Shown piece by piece: positions 24,221-34,382 of a DNA stretch of 37,321 bases (the first letter of the stretch is position 1; each line of letters starts with the position of its first letter). Location of the stretch: positions 1 through 37,321 of the forward strand of contig NZ_RAVW01000034.1 in NCBI RefSeq assembly GCF_003611585.1, read 5' to 3'. The position numbers were made by a program, and so were the translations under genes. The stretch comes from Corallococcus exercitus. GTDB taxonomy: Bacteria > Myxococcota > Myxococcia > Myxococcales > Myxococcaceae. The notes below the pieces were generated by a model. That model was not told the origin of the DNA. It made no database searches and was given only the letters and a program-made list of their open reading frames with translations.

Positions 24221-25114
24221 TCACTTCCGCTTCCGGCCCCGGGGCCGCCGCGGCGCCGGCTCGGTCAGCGTCGCCAGGGCATCCACGAAGAGCCGGACCT
24301 TGTTCGGAAGGTTCAGCCGGCTGGGGTAGACGACGTGGATGGGCCGCATCGCAGCGGGCCTGGGCCCGAAGAGGACCACCAGCCGGCCGTCACGGACGGC
24401 CTCCTGGCAGACGATGTCCGGCACGCGCGCGATGCCGACCCCGGCGATGGCTGCCTCGCACGCGAGCTCGCTGTCATTCACCATCAGGACCGGATCGATG
24501 CGGGATTTCACCCCCTCGGCCTCCCACGTCTCGAACGCGCTGAAGCCAATGCAGCGCGCGGAGTGGAGCTCCCTTGCGTCCGGTGTGCCGTGCTTCGACA
24601 GGAAGCGCGGGCTTGCCACGAAGCGGACCGCGCCCTCGCCCAGCTTGCGCGCCACGAGGGAGGAGTCATTGAGCGGGCCGATGTGGATGGCGACGTCGAA
24701 TCCCTCCTCGATGAGATGGGGCCGGCGGTCCGCCAGCACCAGCTCCACGCGCGCCTGGGGGTAGTGGGCGAGGTACTTCGAAATCACGGGGGTCAGGTAG
24801 CGCCGGCCGTAGAGCACCGGGGAGGAGACCCGCAGCAGGCCGGTGGGATCCGCCTGCCCCTGTTGCACCTCGCTGTTCGCTTCGTCGATGAGCGCGGCGA
24901 TGGCGGCACAGCGCTCGTAGTACGTCACTCCGGCCCCGGTGACCCGCAGGCGCCGCGTGGTCCGTTCCAGGAGCCGCACCCCCAGCCGTTCCTCCAGCTG
25001 GCGGATGCGTTCGCTGACGGTCTGCTTGGTGATGCCGAGCCGGCGTGCCGCCCGGGTGAAGCTCTCCTCTCGAACGACGACGGCGAAGAGCACCATGTCG
25101 GCGGGTGGGATCAT
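24221..25114 (-). CDS. LysR-family transcriptional regulator
   Basis: 297 residues from the ATG at 25114 (MIPPADMVLFAVVVREESF); the upstream extension of the frame runs into the regulatory region. The winged HTH is at residues ~5-65 (SFTRAARRLGITKQTVSERIRQLEERLG). The effector domain follows, with the family's periplasmic-binding-like fold (LRVSSPVLYGRRYLTPVI, AIAGVGIARVPD). The C-terminus is unusually basic (RRPRGRKRK). It is divergent from a glutathione S-transferase gene with a GACAATG dyad between them, so it probably regulates that gene and itself. Convergent with the GlxA gene. Confidence 0.9.
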   Translation of the reverse strand: MIPPADMVLFAVVVREESFTRAARRLGITKQTVSERIRQLEERLGVRLLERTTRRLRVTGAGVTYYERCAAIAALIDEANSEVQQGQADPTGLLRVSSPVLYGRRYLTPVISKYLAHYPQARVELVLADRRPHLIEEGFDVAIHIGPLNDSSLVARKLGEGAVRFVASPRFLSKHGTPDARELHSARCIGFSAFETWEAEGVKSRIDPVLMVNDSELACEAAIAGVGIARVPDIVCQEAVRDGRLVVLFGPRPAAMRPIHVVYPSRLNLPNKVRLFVDALATLTEPAPRRPRGRKRK

Positions 25115-25132
25115 GACCGTCAAGCCTAGCCT

Positions 25133-25162
25133 GACAATGAGTTCGCCGGAGCCTGCATTGTC
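25133..25162. promoter_or_regulatory. GACAATG inverted repeat, candidate LysR operator
   Basis: GACAATG (25133-25139) and CATTGTC (25156-25162) form a perfect 7-bp dyad with a 16-bp spacer. Arm centres are 23 bp apart, about two helical turns. It lies in the 104-bp gap between the divergent LysR and glutathione S-transferase genes, where LysR proteins normally bind. Confidence 0.5.
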
Positions 25163-25218
25163 CGGGCACTCAAGCCGCCGCATCTTGTGGGCTCCCGCGA
25201 CCTTCAGGAGTGCCACCC

Positions 25219-25824
25219 ATGAAGCTCTACTTCGCCCCCAGGACCCGAGCGGTCCGTCCCCGCTGGCTGCTGGAGGAACTTGGCGTCCCCTACGAGCTGA
25301 TCAGGCTCGACCTCACGCGACAGGAGAACACCACGCCCGCCTATCTGGCGGTGCATCCCCTGGGAGACCTCCCCGCCCTGGTGGATGGGGACGTCACGCT
25401 GCTGGAGTCCCTGGCCATCTGTCTCCATCTGGCTGACCGCTTCCCGGAGAAGCGCCTGGCGCCGCCGGTGGGGTCCGCGGAGCGCGGCCCCTATTACGGA
25501 TGGATGGCCTTCGCCGAGCTGACCCTCGACCCCGTGGTGATGGCGTTCTACCGGGACGTGCAGACGCCAGCGGAGCGCGAGCCCTCGGACGCGGTGGTCG
25601 AGAAGCACAGGGCCCGGCTCACGGCCGTGCTCGACGTCATCCAGAAGGGGCTCGGTGGTCGTGAGTTCCTCGTGGGCGAGACGTTCACCGCCGCCGACGT
25701 GGTGATGGCGTCCATCCTCCACCTCGCGAACACGCTGATGCTGCTCGGTGGGCATCCGGAGTTGGTGGCGTACGTCCGGCGACACAGCCTGCGTCCGGCG
25801 GTGCGCAGGGCCGTGACCGGGTAG
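25219..25824 (+). CDS. Glutathione S-transferase
   Basis: 201 residues; the ATG at 25219 has GGAG 8 nt upstream. The thioredoxin-like N-terminal domain (residues 1-78) contains KLYFAPRTRAVRPRWLLEELGVPYE and the glutathione-binding LGDLPALVDGDVTLLESLAICLHLAD. The Ser/Glu pair of LLES binds the gamma-glutamyl part in this family. The all-helical C-terminal domain includes LVGETFTAADVVMASIL, the conserved N-capping box. Predicted cytosolic conjugation of glutathione to electrophiles. Divergent from the LysR gene, its likely regulator. Confidence 0.92.
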   Translation: MKLYFAPRTRAVRPRWLLEELGVPYELIRLDLTRQENTTPAYLAVHPLGDLPALVDGDVTLLESLAICLHLADRFPEKRLAPPVGSAERGPYYGWMAFAELTLDPVVMAFYRDVQTPAEREPSDAVVEKHRARLTAVLDVIQKGLGGREFLVGETFTAADVVMASILHLANTLMLLGGHPELVAYVRRHSLRPAVRRAVTG

Positions 25825-25847
25825 GCCCCGCGCGGACGTCTCGGCCG

Positions 25848-25958
25848 CTACCAGGTCCTCGCCGAGCCGAGCGCCTCGTTGAAGTCCAGGCCGTTGACCC
25901 GCATCACCGCGAGCCAGTTGATGGGCCCCACGACGTTGAAGAGGAGGCCCTGGCCCCG
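25848..25958 (-). pseudogene. Gene remnant (C-terminal fragment)
   Basis: The minus strand encodes 36 residues and a stop (LLFNVVGPINWLAVMRVNG … LGSARTW) in which every codon ends in G or C. There is no start codon in frame upstream. Just upstream, a second frame reads VGTGNTAGAGIVEATG. Adding one G to the run at 25954-25957 would join them. It is bracketed by the ends of the GST gene and the start of the WYL regulator. The parent family is not recognised. It could be a decayed gene, or a short real gene broken by a sequencing error. Confidence 0.4.
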
Positions 25959-26047
25959 GTGGCTTCGACGATGCCGGCTCCCGCCGTGTTGCCCGTGCCG
26001 ACGCTCAAGGATTTCCGTACACGCCGGCCACGAGGCAGCATGGCCTC

Positions 26048-26740
26048 ATGCCGCGCGCATCCCGCTTGCTGGAGCTCATGCAGATCCTGCGTCGCAGACG
26101 CGCACCCGTGAGCGGCCAGGAGCTGTCGAAGGCGCTCGGGATCTCCATCCGCACGCTGTACCGCGACATCGCGCTGCTGCAGGAGCAGGGCGCGGAGATC
26201 CAGGGCGAGCCCGGGCTTGGCTACGTGCTGCGGCCGGGCTTCACGCTGCCTCCGATGATGTTCTCCGTGGATGAGATTGAAGCCGTCGTGCTGGGAGCAC
26301 GGTGGGTGGCCGCGCGCGGCGACCCACGACTGCGGGCCGCCGCGGAGGACGTGGTCGCGAAGATCCGCGCGGTGCTGCCCACCGCGATGCGAGACCAGGT
26401 CGACGACGTGATGCTGACGGTGCCGGTCATGGACGAGCCTGTCACCGTGGACCTCTCCGTCATCCGCGAGGCCATCCGCACGGAGTGCAAGGTCACGCTC
26501 ACGTATCGGGACGAAGCCGGAGCCGGAACGCGGCGCACGGTCTGGCCGTTCCTCATCGGCTTCTTCGACCGGGTGATGGTCCTGGCCGCCTGGTGCGAAT
26601 TGCGCGCGGACTTCCGCGCGTTCCGCGTCGACCGCATCGCCAGGGTCGAGGTCTCCGACGCCCGCTACCCGGGCAGGCGGCAGACCCTCGTCGAGGAGTG
26701 GCGGAGGCGGCAGAAGAAGTCGACCACTGCCAGGAACTGA
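26048..26740 (+). CDS. HTH-WYL family transcriptional regulator (YafY-like)
   Basis: 230 residues. The N-terminal winged helix (residues ~3-60, LLELMQILRRRRAPVSGQEL, ALGISIRTLYRDIALLQEQG) is the DeoR/HTH_11 type. A WYL domain follows from about residue 135, with the core TLTYRDEAGAGTRRTVWPF and the C-terminal FRAFRVDRIARVEVSDARY. These regulators bind a small ligand or nucleic acid through the WYL domain. The VOC gene starts 48 nt downstream on the same strand and is the probable target or partner. Confidence 0.9.
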   Translation: MPRASRLLELMQILRRRRAPVSGQELSKALGISIRTLYRDIALLQEQGAEIQGEPGLGYVLRPGFTLPPMMFSVDEIEAVVLGARWVAARGDPRLRAAAEDVVAKIRAVLPTAMRDQVDDVMLTVPVMDEPVTVDLSVIREAIRTECKVTLTYRDEAGAGTRRTVWPFLIGFFDRVMVLAAWCELRADFRAFRVDRIARVEVSDARYPGRRQTLVEEWRRRQKKSTTARN

Positions 26741-26788
26741 CACAGGCAGGCGCTACCTCTCGGGTGTCCCCATCCAGAGGAGAGCCCG

Positions 26789-27163
26789 ATGCGAACCCTG
26801 AACTACCTGTTGCTTCCCGTCCGCAGCCCGCGAGAGAGCGCCACGCTCTACACCCGGCTCCTGGGCCGCGAGCCCGTCGAGAACTCGGAGACGTTCGTCC
26901 TGTACGTCCTGCCCAACGGCATCAAGGTCGGGCTGTGGGCGGCGAGCGACATCGAGCCCAAGCCCGTCACACCCGGCGGAATCGAGATCGCCTTCAGCGA
27001 GACGAGCCGGGAGGCGGTGCTCCAGACCTACCAGGATTGGACGGCGCTCGGGCTGAAGGTGCTTCAGCAGCCCACGGACATGCCGTTCGGGTTCACGTTC
27101 GTGGTCGAGGACCCGGACGGGCACCGGCTGCGGCCGTTCGTGCTGGCCGAACGGCCGCGCTGA
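26789..27163 (+). CDS. VOC (glyoxalase/bleomycin resistance) family protein
   Basis: 124 residues, a single vicinal-oxygen-chelate unit of two beta-alpha-beta-beta-beta modules. LNYLLLPVRSPRESATLYTR opens the first module and the second ends in FVVEDPDGHRLRPFVL, the usual VOC C-terminal signature. GAGGAGAG precedes the ATG. Family members bind metal and act as glyoxalases, dioxygenases or drug-sequestering proteins; the substrate is not evident. Probably in one transcript with the WYL regulator. Convergent with the UvrA-like gene. Confidence 0.9.
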   Translation: MRTLNYLLLPVRSPRESATLYTRLLGREPVENSETFVLYVLPNGIKVGLWAASDIEPKPVTPGGIEIAFSETSREAVLQTYQDWTALGLKVLQQPTDMPFGFTFVVEDPDGHRLRPFVLAERPR

Positions 27164-27189
27164 ATGCCCCGCGGGCCCCGCGACCTCCG

Positions 27190-29562
<2,373 letters not shown>

Positions 29563-29569
29563 GGCTGTG

Positions 29570-29610
29570 GGGTATATGCCTTGACGAGAATATGAGGCAA
29601 TGGGTATATG
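29570..29610. promoter_or_regulatory. Shared uvrA-like/arsR promoter-operator region
   Basis: GGGTATATG occurs twice as a direct repeat (29570-29578 and 29602-29610), 32 bp apart, about three helical turns. On the plus strand TTGACG (29581-29586), a 17-bp spacer and GTATAT (29604-29609) form a good sigma-70-type promoter. Its start point would be near 29616-29617, after the first ATG of arsR. The 45-bp gap is strikingly AT-rich for this window. Confidence 0.55.
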
Positions 29611-29958
29611 AACCGCATGGAATCATCGTTCGCGATCATCGCGGAGCCCAACCGCCGGAGCATCCTCAGCCTCCTGGCGGCGTCGGAGTGCTCCGTCGGC
29701 GAGCTTGAGCGCCAGCTGAGGATGCCCCAGTCCTCCGTGTCCAAGCACCTGCGGGTGCTGCGCGACGCGGGCTTCGTGGAGGCGCGCGTCGAGGCCCAGC
29801 GGCGCGTCTACCGGCTGCGGCCCGAACCGCTGATGGAGGTGGACGCGTGGCTGACGCCCTTCCGTCGCTTCTGGACGGCCCACGTCGATGCGCTCGAACG
29901 CCATCTCGACCGGATGGACCAGACACCCTCGACACCCACGAAAGGAAAGAAGCGATGA
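29608..29958 (+). CDS. ArsR-family transcriptional regulator
   Basis: 116 residues from the ATG at 29608, or 113 from the ATG at 29617, which better fits the predicted transcription start (leaderless mRNA). The winged HTH lies at residues ~10-75 (IIAEPNRRSILSLLAASECS, LRMPQSSVSKHLRVLRDAG), followed by the beta-wing VEARVEAQRRVYRL. There is no Cys-rich metal site of the CxC type, so it is likely one of the non-metal ArsR proteins that pair with SRPBCC proteins. Its stop overlaps the next start (ATGA). Probably represses itself and the divergent UvrA-like gene. Confidence 0.9.
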   Translation: MNRMESSFAIIAEPNRRSILSLLAASECSVGELERQLRMPQSSVSKHLRVLRDAGFVEARVEAQRRVYRLRPEPLMEVDAWLTPFRRFWTAHVDALERHLDRMDQTPSTPTKGKKR

Positions 29959-30518
29959 GCCACCGTGCGAAGTACACGCCCGGCCCCGCGGCGGGAGCCA
30001 GGATCCAGAAGGAAGGGGACAAGTGGACGCTCGTGCTCGTGCGCGACCTGCGCCATCCCCCCACGAAGGTCTGGGAGGCCATCACCGACCCCGAGCACCT
30101 GCGCGAGTGGGCGCCGTTTGATCCCGACCGGAACCTTGCTTCCGTTGGCGCCGTGAAGCTCACCACCGTGGGCGCGCCGAAGGAGCACGTCGCGGAGTCG
30201 CAGGTGAAGCGGGCGGAGGCGCCGAAGCTGCTCGAGTACGGCTGGGGCGGGAACGACATGCGCTGGGAGCTGGAGCCGCTGGCGACCGGCGGCACCCGGC
30301 TCACGCTCTGGCACAACATCCACCGTGGCTTCATCTCGATGGGCGCCGCGGGCTGGCACATCTGCTTCGACGTGCTGGATCAGCTGCTCGCCGGTGAGCC
30401 GCTGGGGCGCATCGTCGGCCCCGAGGCCATGAAGTTCGACTGGCAGCGGTTGAACGTCGAGTACGCGAAGCAGTTTGGCGTCGAGCCTCCCACTCCCCCC
30501 GCAGCCCCCCGGACCTGA
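29955..30518 (+). CDS. SRPBCC (AHSA1/START-like) domain protein
   Basis: 187 residues, overlapping the arsR stop by 4 nt (ATGA). The fold's markers are the first strand LVLVRDLRHPPTKVWEAITDPEHLREWAPFD, with the conserved KVWxAITxPexLxxW, a central strand pair, and the C-terminal long helix (GWHICFDVLDQLL). Such proteins have a hydrophobic ligand cavity and are a common second gene in ArsR operons. The ligand is unknown. Cytosolic. Confidence 0.9.
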   Translation: MSHRAKYTPGPAAGARIQKEGDKWTLVLVRDLRHPPTKVWEAITDPEHLREWAPFDPDRNLASVGAVKLTTVGAPKEHVAESQVKRAEAPKLLEYGWGGNDMRWELEPLATGGTRLTLWHNIHRGFISMGAAGWHICFDVLDQLLAGEPLGRIVGPEAMKFDWQRLNVEYAKQFGVEPPTPPAAPRT

Positions 30519-30520
30519 AC

Positions 30521-30925
30521 ATGCTCCGCACCAAGGGAACCCTCATCGGCTTCTGGATCGTCACCGCGCTGTTCTGTTTCGAGATTGGCTTCACCGCCTA
30601 CGCGCAGCTGAGCCTGAAGGAAGCGGCGGACGGCTTCACCCACCTGGGCTTCCCCGGCTACTTCCGGGTGGAGCTCGCCCTGGCCAAGATCCTGGGCGTG
30701 GTGGCGCTGCTGGCGCCGGTGTCGGCGCGGCTCAAGGAGTGGGCCTACGCGGGCTTCGCCTTCAACCTGGCCTCCGCGCTCATCGCCCACTTCGCGGTGG
30801 GGGATGGCCCGCAGGCGTGGGGCTTCGCGGCGGTCACGGGCGTGCTCTGGGTGATGTCGTATGGCCTCTGGCGCCAGCTGCAGGCCCGCCCGCTGGCCCC
30901 TTCGCTCGAGGTCGCCCATGGCTAG
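30521..30925 (+). CDS. DoxX-like family membrane protein
   Basis: 134 residues with four hydrophobic helices (LIGFWIVTALFCFEIGFTAYA; ALAKILGVVALLAPV; WAYAGFAFNLASALIAHFA; WGFAAVTGVLWVMSYGLW). The second contains the ELALAKILGVVALL pattern of DoxX_2 proteins. It starts 2 nt after the SRPBCC stop and overlaps the following DUF1801 gene by 8 nt, so all four genes from arsR form one operon. DoxX-like proteins are linked to thiol/oxidative stress in some bacteria, but this subfamily is uncharacterised. Confidence 0.87.
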   Translation: MLRTKGTLIGFWIVTALFCFEIGFTAYAQLSLKEAADGFTHLGFPGYFRVELALAKILGVVALLAPVSARLKEWAYAGFAFNLASALIAHFAVGDGPQAWGFAAVTGVLWVMSYGLWRQLQARPLAPSLEVAHG

Positions 30926-31319
30926 CGGTGAGCAGGCCACCGGAGCCGCCGCCTCCCGGCTCATCGACCAGCGCATCGTCGACCTGGGGGACTGGCGCGG
31001 GGAGACCCTGGCCCGCATGCGGGCGCTCATCCTGGAGGCCGACCCGGAGATGATCGAGGAGTGGAAGTGGATGGGCACCCCGGTCTGGTCGCACGACGGG
31101 ATCGTCTGCACCGGGGAGTCCTACAAGAAGGTCGTGAAGCTCACCTTCATCAAGGGGGCCCACGTCCCGGACCCGAAGGGCCTCTTCAATTCCAGCCTGG
31201 AGGGCAACACGCGCAGGGCCATCGACATCCAGGAGGGAGAGAAGGTCGACGCGCGTGCCTTCAAGGCGCTCGTGAAGGCCGCGGTGGCGCTGAACGGCCC
31301 GGCGAAGAAGAAGCGGTAG
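30918..31319 (+). CDS. DUF1801 family protein
   Basis: 133 residues; the ATG at 30918 lies inside the end of the DoxX gene (8-nt overlap), a sign of coupling. The core EEWKWMGTPVWSHDGIVCTG followed by KVVKLTFIKGAHVPDPKGLF matches the DUF1801/YdhG fold, in which a conserved W-x-x-P-x-W/Y-type pocket binds an unknown ligand. The C-terminus is Lys-rich. Last gene of the arsR operon; it meets a convergent LysR gene 25 nt on. Confidence 0.87.
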   Translation: MASGEQATGAAASRLIDQRIVDLGDWRGETLARMRALILEADPEMIEEWKWMGTPVWSHDGIVCTGESYKKVVKLTFIKGAHVPDPKGLFNSSLEGNTRRAIDIQEGEKVDARAFKALVKAAVALNGPAKKKR

Positions 31320-31343
31320 TGGGGCCGTGGGCGCTCCAGCGCC

Positions 31344-32276
31344 TCAGCGCGGTCCCTTTGTCCGTGACGACGACAGCTGCTGCGCGGCGAACTCGCGAAT
31401 CGTCTCGATGAACAACTGGAGCGGCGCGGAGCGTTGGGCCCGGCTCGGGTAGTACAGGTAGAAGCCGGGAACGGAGGCGGCGTAGGGCTCGAGCACGCGC
31501 CGCAAGCGCCCCGTGCGGAGCTGCTCCGTGACGAGGGGCTCGCTCACATAGGCGAGCCCCAGTCCCTGCTCCGCCCAATCCATGCAGAAGAGGCCGTCGT
31601 TGGTGACCACGCCTCCCCGCACGGGCACGCGCCAGGTCTTGCTTCCCCGCTCGAGCTCCCACGCGTACAGCGAGCCCGTCGTCGCCGAGCGGAACGTCAG
31701 GCATTCGTGATGGAGGAGGTCCTCGGGGCGCTGCGGGGTCCCATGCTTCTCCAGGTAGCCGGGGGCGCCCACGACGATGAACCGGAAGGAGTCCGTCAGC
31801 CGGACGCTGACCATGTCCCGCTCGACGAACTCGCTCAGCCGGATGCCCGCGTCAAAGCCCTCGGCGACGATATCCACGCGCCGGTCCTCGAAGACGAACT
31901 CGACCTCGACGCGGGGATGGCGCTCCCGGAACTTCGGGAGGACGGGTTTGACGACGAAGTTGAACGCCGAGGGCGGCACCGTCAGGCGAACGCGGCCGAC
32001 GACTTCCCCCGGCTTCGCGGAGACCTCGGCGAGCGCCGCTCGCGTCTGCGCGACCGCGGGACCTGCCGACTCCACCAGCCGCTTCCCCGCCTCGGTGAGA
32101 GACACGCTGCGCGTCGTCCGCGCGACGAGGACCACCCGCAGCTCCTCCTCGAGCTGGCGCACGTTCTGGCTCACCGCCGAGCGGGAGACGCCGAGCTCGC
32201 GCGCCGCCCCGCTGAAGCTTCGGGCACGGGCGACCGCGAGAAAGGCCTGAAGCTGGGCAAACGGGAGGGTCTTCAC
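31344..32276 (-). CDS. LysR-family transcriptional regulator
   Basis: 310 residues from the GTG at 32276 (VKTLPFAQLQAFLAVARARSF); a TTG 12 codons upstream is less likely. The HTH (SFSGAARELGVSRSAVSQNVRQLEEEL) is at residues ~20-48. The effector domain starts near residue 90 (RVRLTVPPSAFNFVV) and includes GFDAGIRLSEFVERDMV, typical of the subgroup that regulates adjacent transporters or oxidoreductases. It is divergent from the MFS gene across 105 bp, where an imperfect dyad CTGTCAAG…CTGAACAG (32306-32326) could be its operator. Confidence 0.9.
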   Translation of the reverse strand: MKTLPFAQLQAFLAVARARSFSGAARELGVSRSAVSQNVRQLEEELRVVLVARTTRSVSLTEAGKRLVESAGPAVAQTRAALAEVSAKPGEVVGRVRLTVPPSAFNFVVKPVLPKFRERHPRVEVEFVFEDRRVDIVAEGFDAGIRLSEFVERDMVSVRLTDSFRFIVVGAPGYLEKHGTPQRPEDLLHHECLTFRSATTGSLYAWELERGSKTWRVPVRGGVVTNDGLFCMDWAEQGLGLAYVSEPLVTEQLRTGRLRRVLEPYAASVPGFYLYYPSRAQRSAPLQLFIETIREFAAQQLSSSRTKGPR

Positions 32277-32305
32277 GGGCGAAAGCACGCTCCAGTGAGA
32301 CGGGA

Positions 32306-32326
32306 CTGTCAAGGCACGCTGAACAG
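32306..32326. promoter_or_regulatory. Imperfect dyad between divergent LysR and MFS genes
   Basis: CTGTCAAG (32306-32313) and CTGAACAG (32319-32326) match as an inverted repeat at 6 of 8 positions across 5 bp. The position fits a LysR binding site, but the match is modest. Confidence 0.3.
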
Positions 32327-32381
32327 CCCATGCGTGACCCCGCTTCTACCGGACCCCGGATGGGACGCGCATGTTCTCCCC

Positions 32382-33617
32382 ATGCTTTCCGAAACCCACC
32401 CGTCAACCCACGTGCCGCAAGGCCAGGACGTCACTCCCGTGGCCAGTGGAGCCGAGCCGCGCGCCACGCGTCGGGCTTGGAGCGCCGTCGGCTCGATGTC
32501 GCTCTGCGTGGCGATGCTGATCGCCTCGGAGTTCATGCCCGTCAGCCTGCTCACGCCGATTGCCTCGGATCTCCACGCGACGGAGGGGATGGCCGGTCAG
32601 GCGATCTCCATCTCCGGCTTGTTCGCGGTCGTGACGAGCCTGCTGATTGCTTCGGTGGCGAGCCGGTTCGAGCGCCGGAACGTCCTGGTGGCGCTGACCG
32701 CCGTGATGCTGGCCTCGCTGCTTCTCATCGCGCAGGCCTCGAGCTTCGCGATGTTGATGGCGGCCCGGGCCCTGCTGGGGGTGACGATTGGCGGCTTCTG
32801 GGCGCTGGCGACAGCAACGGTCATGCGCCTGGTGCCCGGTCGGGATGTTCCGAAGGCGCTGGGGGTCCTCTACATGGGGAACGCCGTCGCGACGGCCCTG
32901 GCGGCTCCCCTCGGGAGCTACCTCGGCTCGATCGTGGGGTGGCGTGGCGTGTTCAAGGCGCTGATGCCCATCGTGGTGATCAACCTGATCTGGCAATGGG
33001 TCAGCTTGCCGTCCCTGCCTCCGCAAGCAGCAAGTCCGGTCGGAAAGGTCTTCGGCTTGTTGCGGAGGCGCAACGTCGCGTTCGCCATGCTCGGCGTGAT
33101 GCTCACCTTCGCTGGAGCGTTCTCCGCGTTCACCTACTTCAGGCCGTTCCTCGAGTCCTACACGCGAGCGAGCATCCCGCAGCTGTCGTTGGTGCTCCTG
33201 GGGCTTGGAGTCGCGGGGTTTGTCGGCACCTACGGCGCAAGCGCGCTGCTGGGCAAGCACCTCCATCCGCTGCTGCGCTGGCTGCCTTTGATGCTCGCCG
33301 TGGTGACGGTGGCCATGCTCGTCAGCGGCCGCGTTCTGTGGGCCGTCGCTGGCGTGATGATGATCTGGGGCGCGCTGAACTCGGCCATCCCCGTGGCGTG
33401 GTCCACCTGGTTGTCGAGGGAGATTCAAGACGAGCCGGAGAGCGGTGGCGGCTTGATGGTCGCGGCCATCCAGCTCTCCATCATGGTAGGGGCCGCGTTC
33501 GGCGGCCTGCTCCTGGACCACCTGTCGATCGCGGCGACGCTGCTCGGTGCCGCGGGGCTGCTCGTGTTGGCGTCGCTCGTCGTCGGCAATGGAAGCCGGA
33601 TCCGGGCGAGCCGCTGA
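32382..33617 (+). CDS. MFS transporter (DHA1-like drug/sugar efflux)
   Basis: 411 residues and about 12 hydrophobic helices, preceded by a ~30-residue cytosolic N-terminus. Between helices 2 and 3 is the motif A remnant ASRFERRNVLV. Helix 4 has MAARALLGVTIGGFWALATA, close to the NepI/YdhP/AraJ group of purine-nucleoside, sugar or drug exporters. No clear ribosome binding site; the start is the first ATG that gives a complete topology. The divergent LysR regulator probably controls it. Its TGA abuts the stop of the methyltransferase gene in the palindrome TGATCA. Confidence 0.88.
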   Translation: MLSETHPSTHVPQGQDVTPVASGAEPRATRRAWSAVGSMSLCVAMLIASEFMPVSLLTPIASDLHATEGMAGQAISISGLFAVVTSLLIASVASRFERRNVLVALTAVMLASLLLIAQASSFAMLMAARALLGVTIGGFWALATATVMRLVPGRDVPKALGVLYMGNAVATALAAPLGSYLGSIVGWRGVFKALMPIVVINLIWQWVSLPSLPPQAASPVGKVFGLLRRRNVAFAMLGVMLTFAGAFSAFTYFRPFLESYTRASIPQLSLVLLGLGVAGFVGTYGASALLGKHLHPLLRWLPLMLAVVTVAMLVSGRVLWAVAGVMMIWGALNSAIPVAWSTWLSREIQDEPESGGGLMVAAIQLSIMVGAAFGGLLLDHLSIAATLLGAAGLLVLASLVVGNGSRIRASR

Positions 33618-34334
33618 TCAACGAAGGGGGACGCCGGGCACGCACGAGTCGTAGAGCGTCAGCGAGACCTTCGGGGTCTTCCTCTCCCGCAGCCAGGGTA
33701 CGCCGTGAAGCTCGAAGTCCACGGCGCAGACGACGATGGGCCTTCTCCGGGCGACGTCCTCGAGCCGGCGGAGCACGGCGGACAGCATCTCGCCGTTGAA
33801 GGGGGAGTACAGGAAGAACACCGACCCATCGAGCTCGATGTCGGCGGCGTTGGCGTGAACGAATGACACGAGTGGAAGGGCAAGCTCGGCGCAGCAGGCC
33901 CTTGCGCGGTGGACGAGCGGCTCCTGAATCTCAACCCCCTGCGCTCGTGCCCCGGACAACAGGTGGGCGAGGATCGCCACGCGGCCCAGTCCCGAGCCGA
34001 GATCGACGAACGTGTCATCGCGCCGGAGCGGCACCTCGGCCACCATCGCCAGGATCTCGTCCACGCCGCACGGCAGATAGGGCACCGCCCCGCGCGGGAG
34101 GTCCGCGATGTCTGGCGGCGGCTCATCGAACCCGAGCAGCGCGTCGACCCACCCGTCCCGCTCGGAAGTGGGGACCGAGAGGAGGAACTGGAGCAACGCG
34201 TCCCCGCGCAGCGCGCCGGACCGGATGTCCGCGCGCGCCCTCCGCATCCGGAGCTGGAGGGAGTCGTCCGCCGGGGGCCGCTCTGGAGCCCCAGGCCGTG
34301 AGCCTGGGGCCGAGGCGACGGGTTTGCCGTCCAT
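33618..34334 (-). CDS. Class I SAM-dependent methyltransferase-like protein
   Basis: 238 residues from the ATG at 34334 (MDGKPVASAPG), with GGAG upstream. After a ~95-residue N-terminal helical part, motif I TFVDLGSGLGRVAILAHL (~106-123) and the acidic end of strand 2 in GVEIQEPLVHRA (~130-141) bind S-adenosylmethionine. HANAADIELDGSVFFLYSPF corresponds to motifs II-IV, with SPF in place of a typical (N/D)PP(Y/F). The arrangement recalls DOT1-like/protein methyltransferases, but the substrate is unknown. Downstream of, but apparently separate from, the NlpC/P60 gene on the same strand (48-nt gap); the two may be co-transcribed. Confidence 0.78.
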   Translation of the reverse strand: MDGKPVASAPGSRPGAPERPPADDSLQLRMRRARADIRSGALRGDALLQFLLSVPTSERDGWVDALLGFDEPPPDIADLPRGAVPYLPCGVDEILAMVAEVPLRRDDTFVDLGSGLGRVAILAHLLSGARAQGVEIQEPLVHRARACCAELALPLVSFVHANAADIELDGSVFFLYSPFNGEMLSAVLRRLEDVARRRPIVVCAVDFELHGVPWLRERKTPKVSLTLYDSCVPGVPLR

Positions 34335-34382
34335 GTTCTCGCTCCTGCCGGTGATTCGCGGGAGACAGCGTACGCCCACTTC

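Noticed and set aside
32307-32312. TTGACA on the minus strand before the LysR gene
   Set aside because: No suitable -10 at the right distance; kept only as part of a weak dyad.
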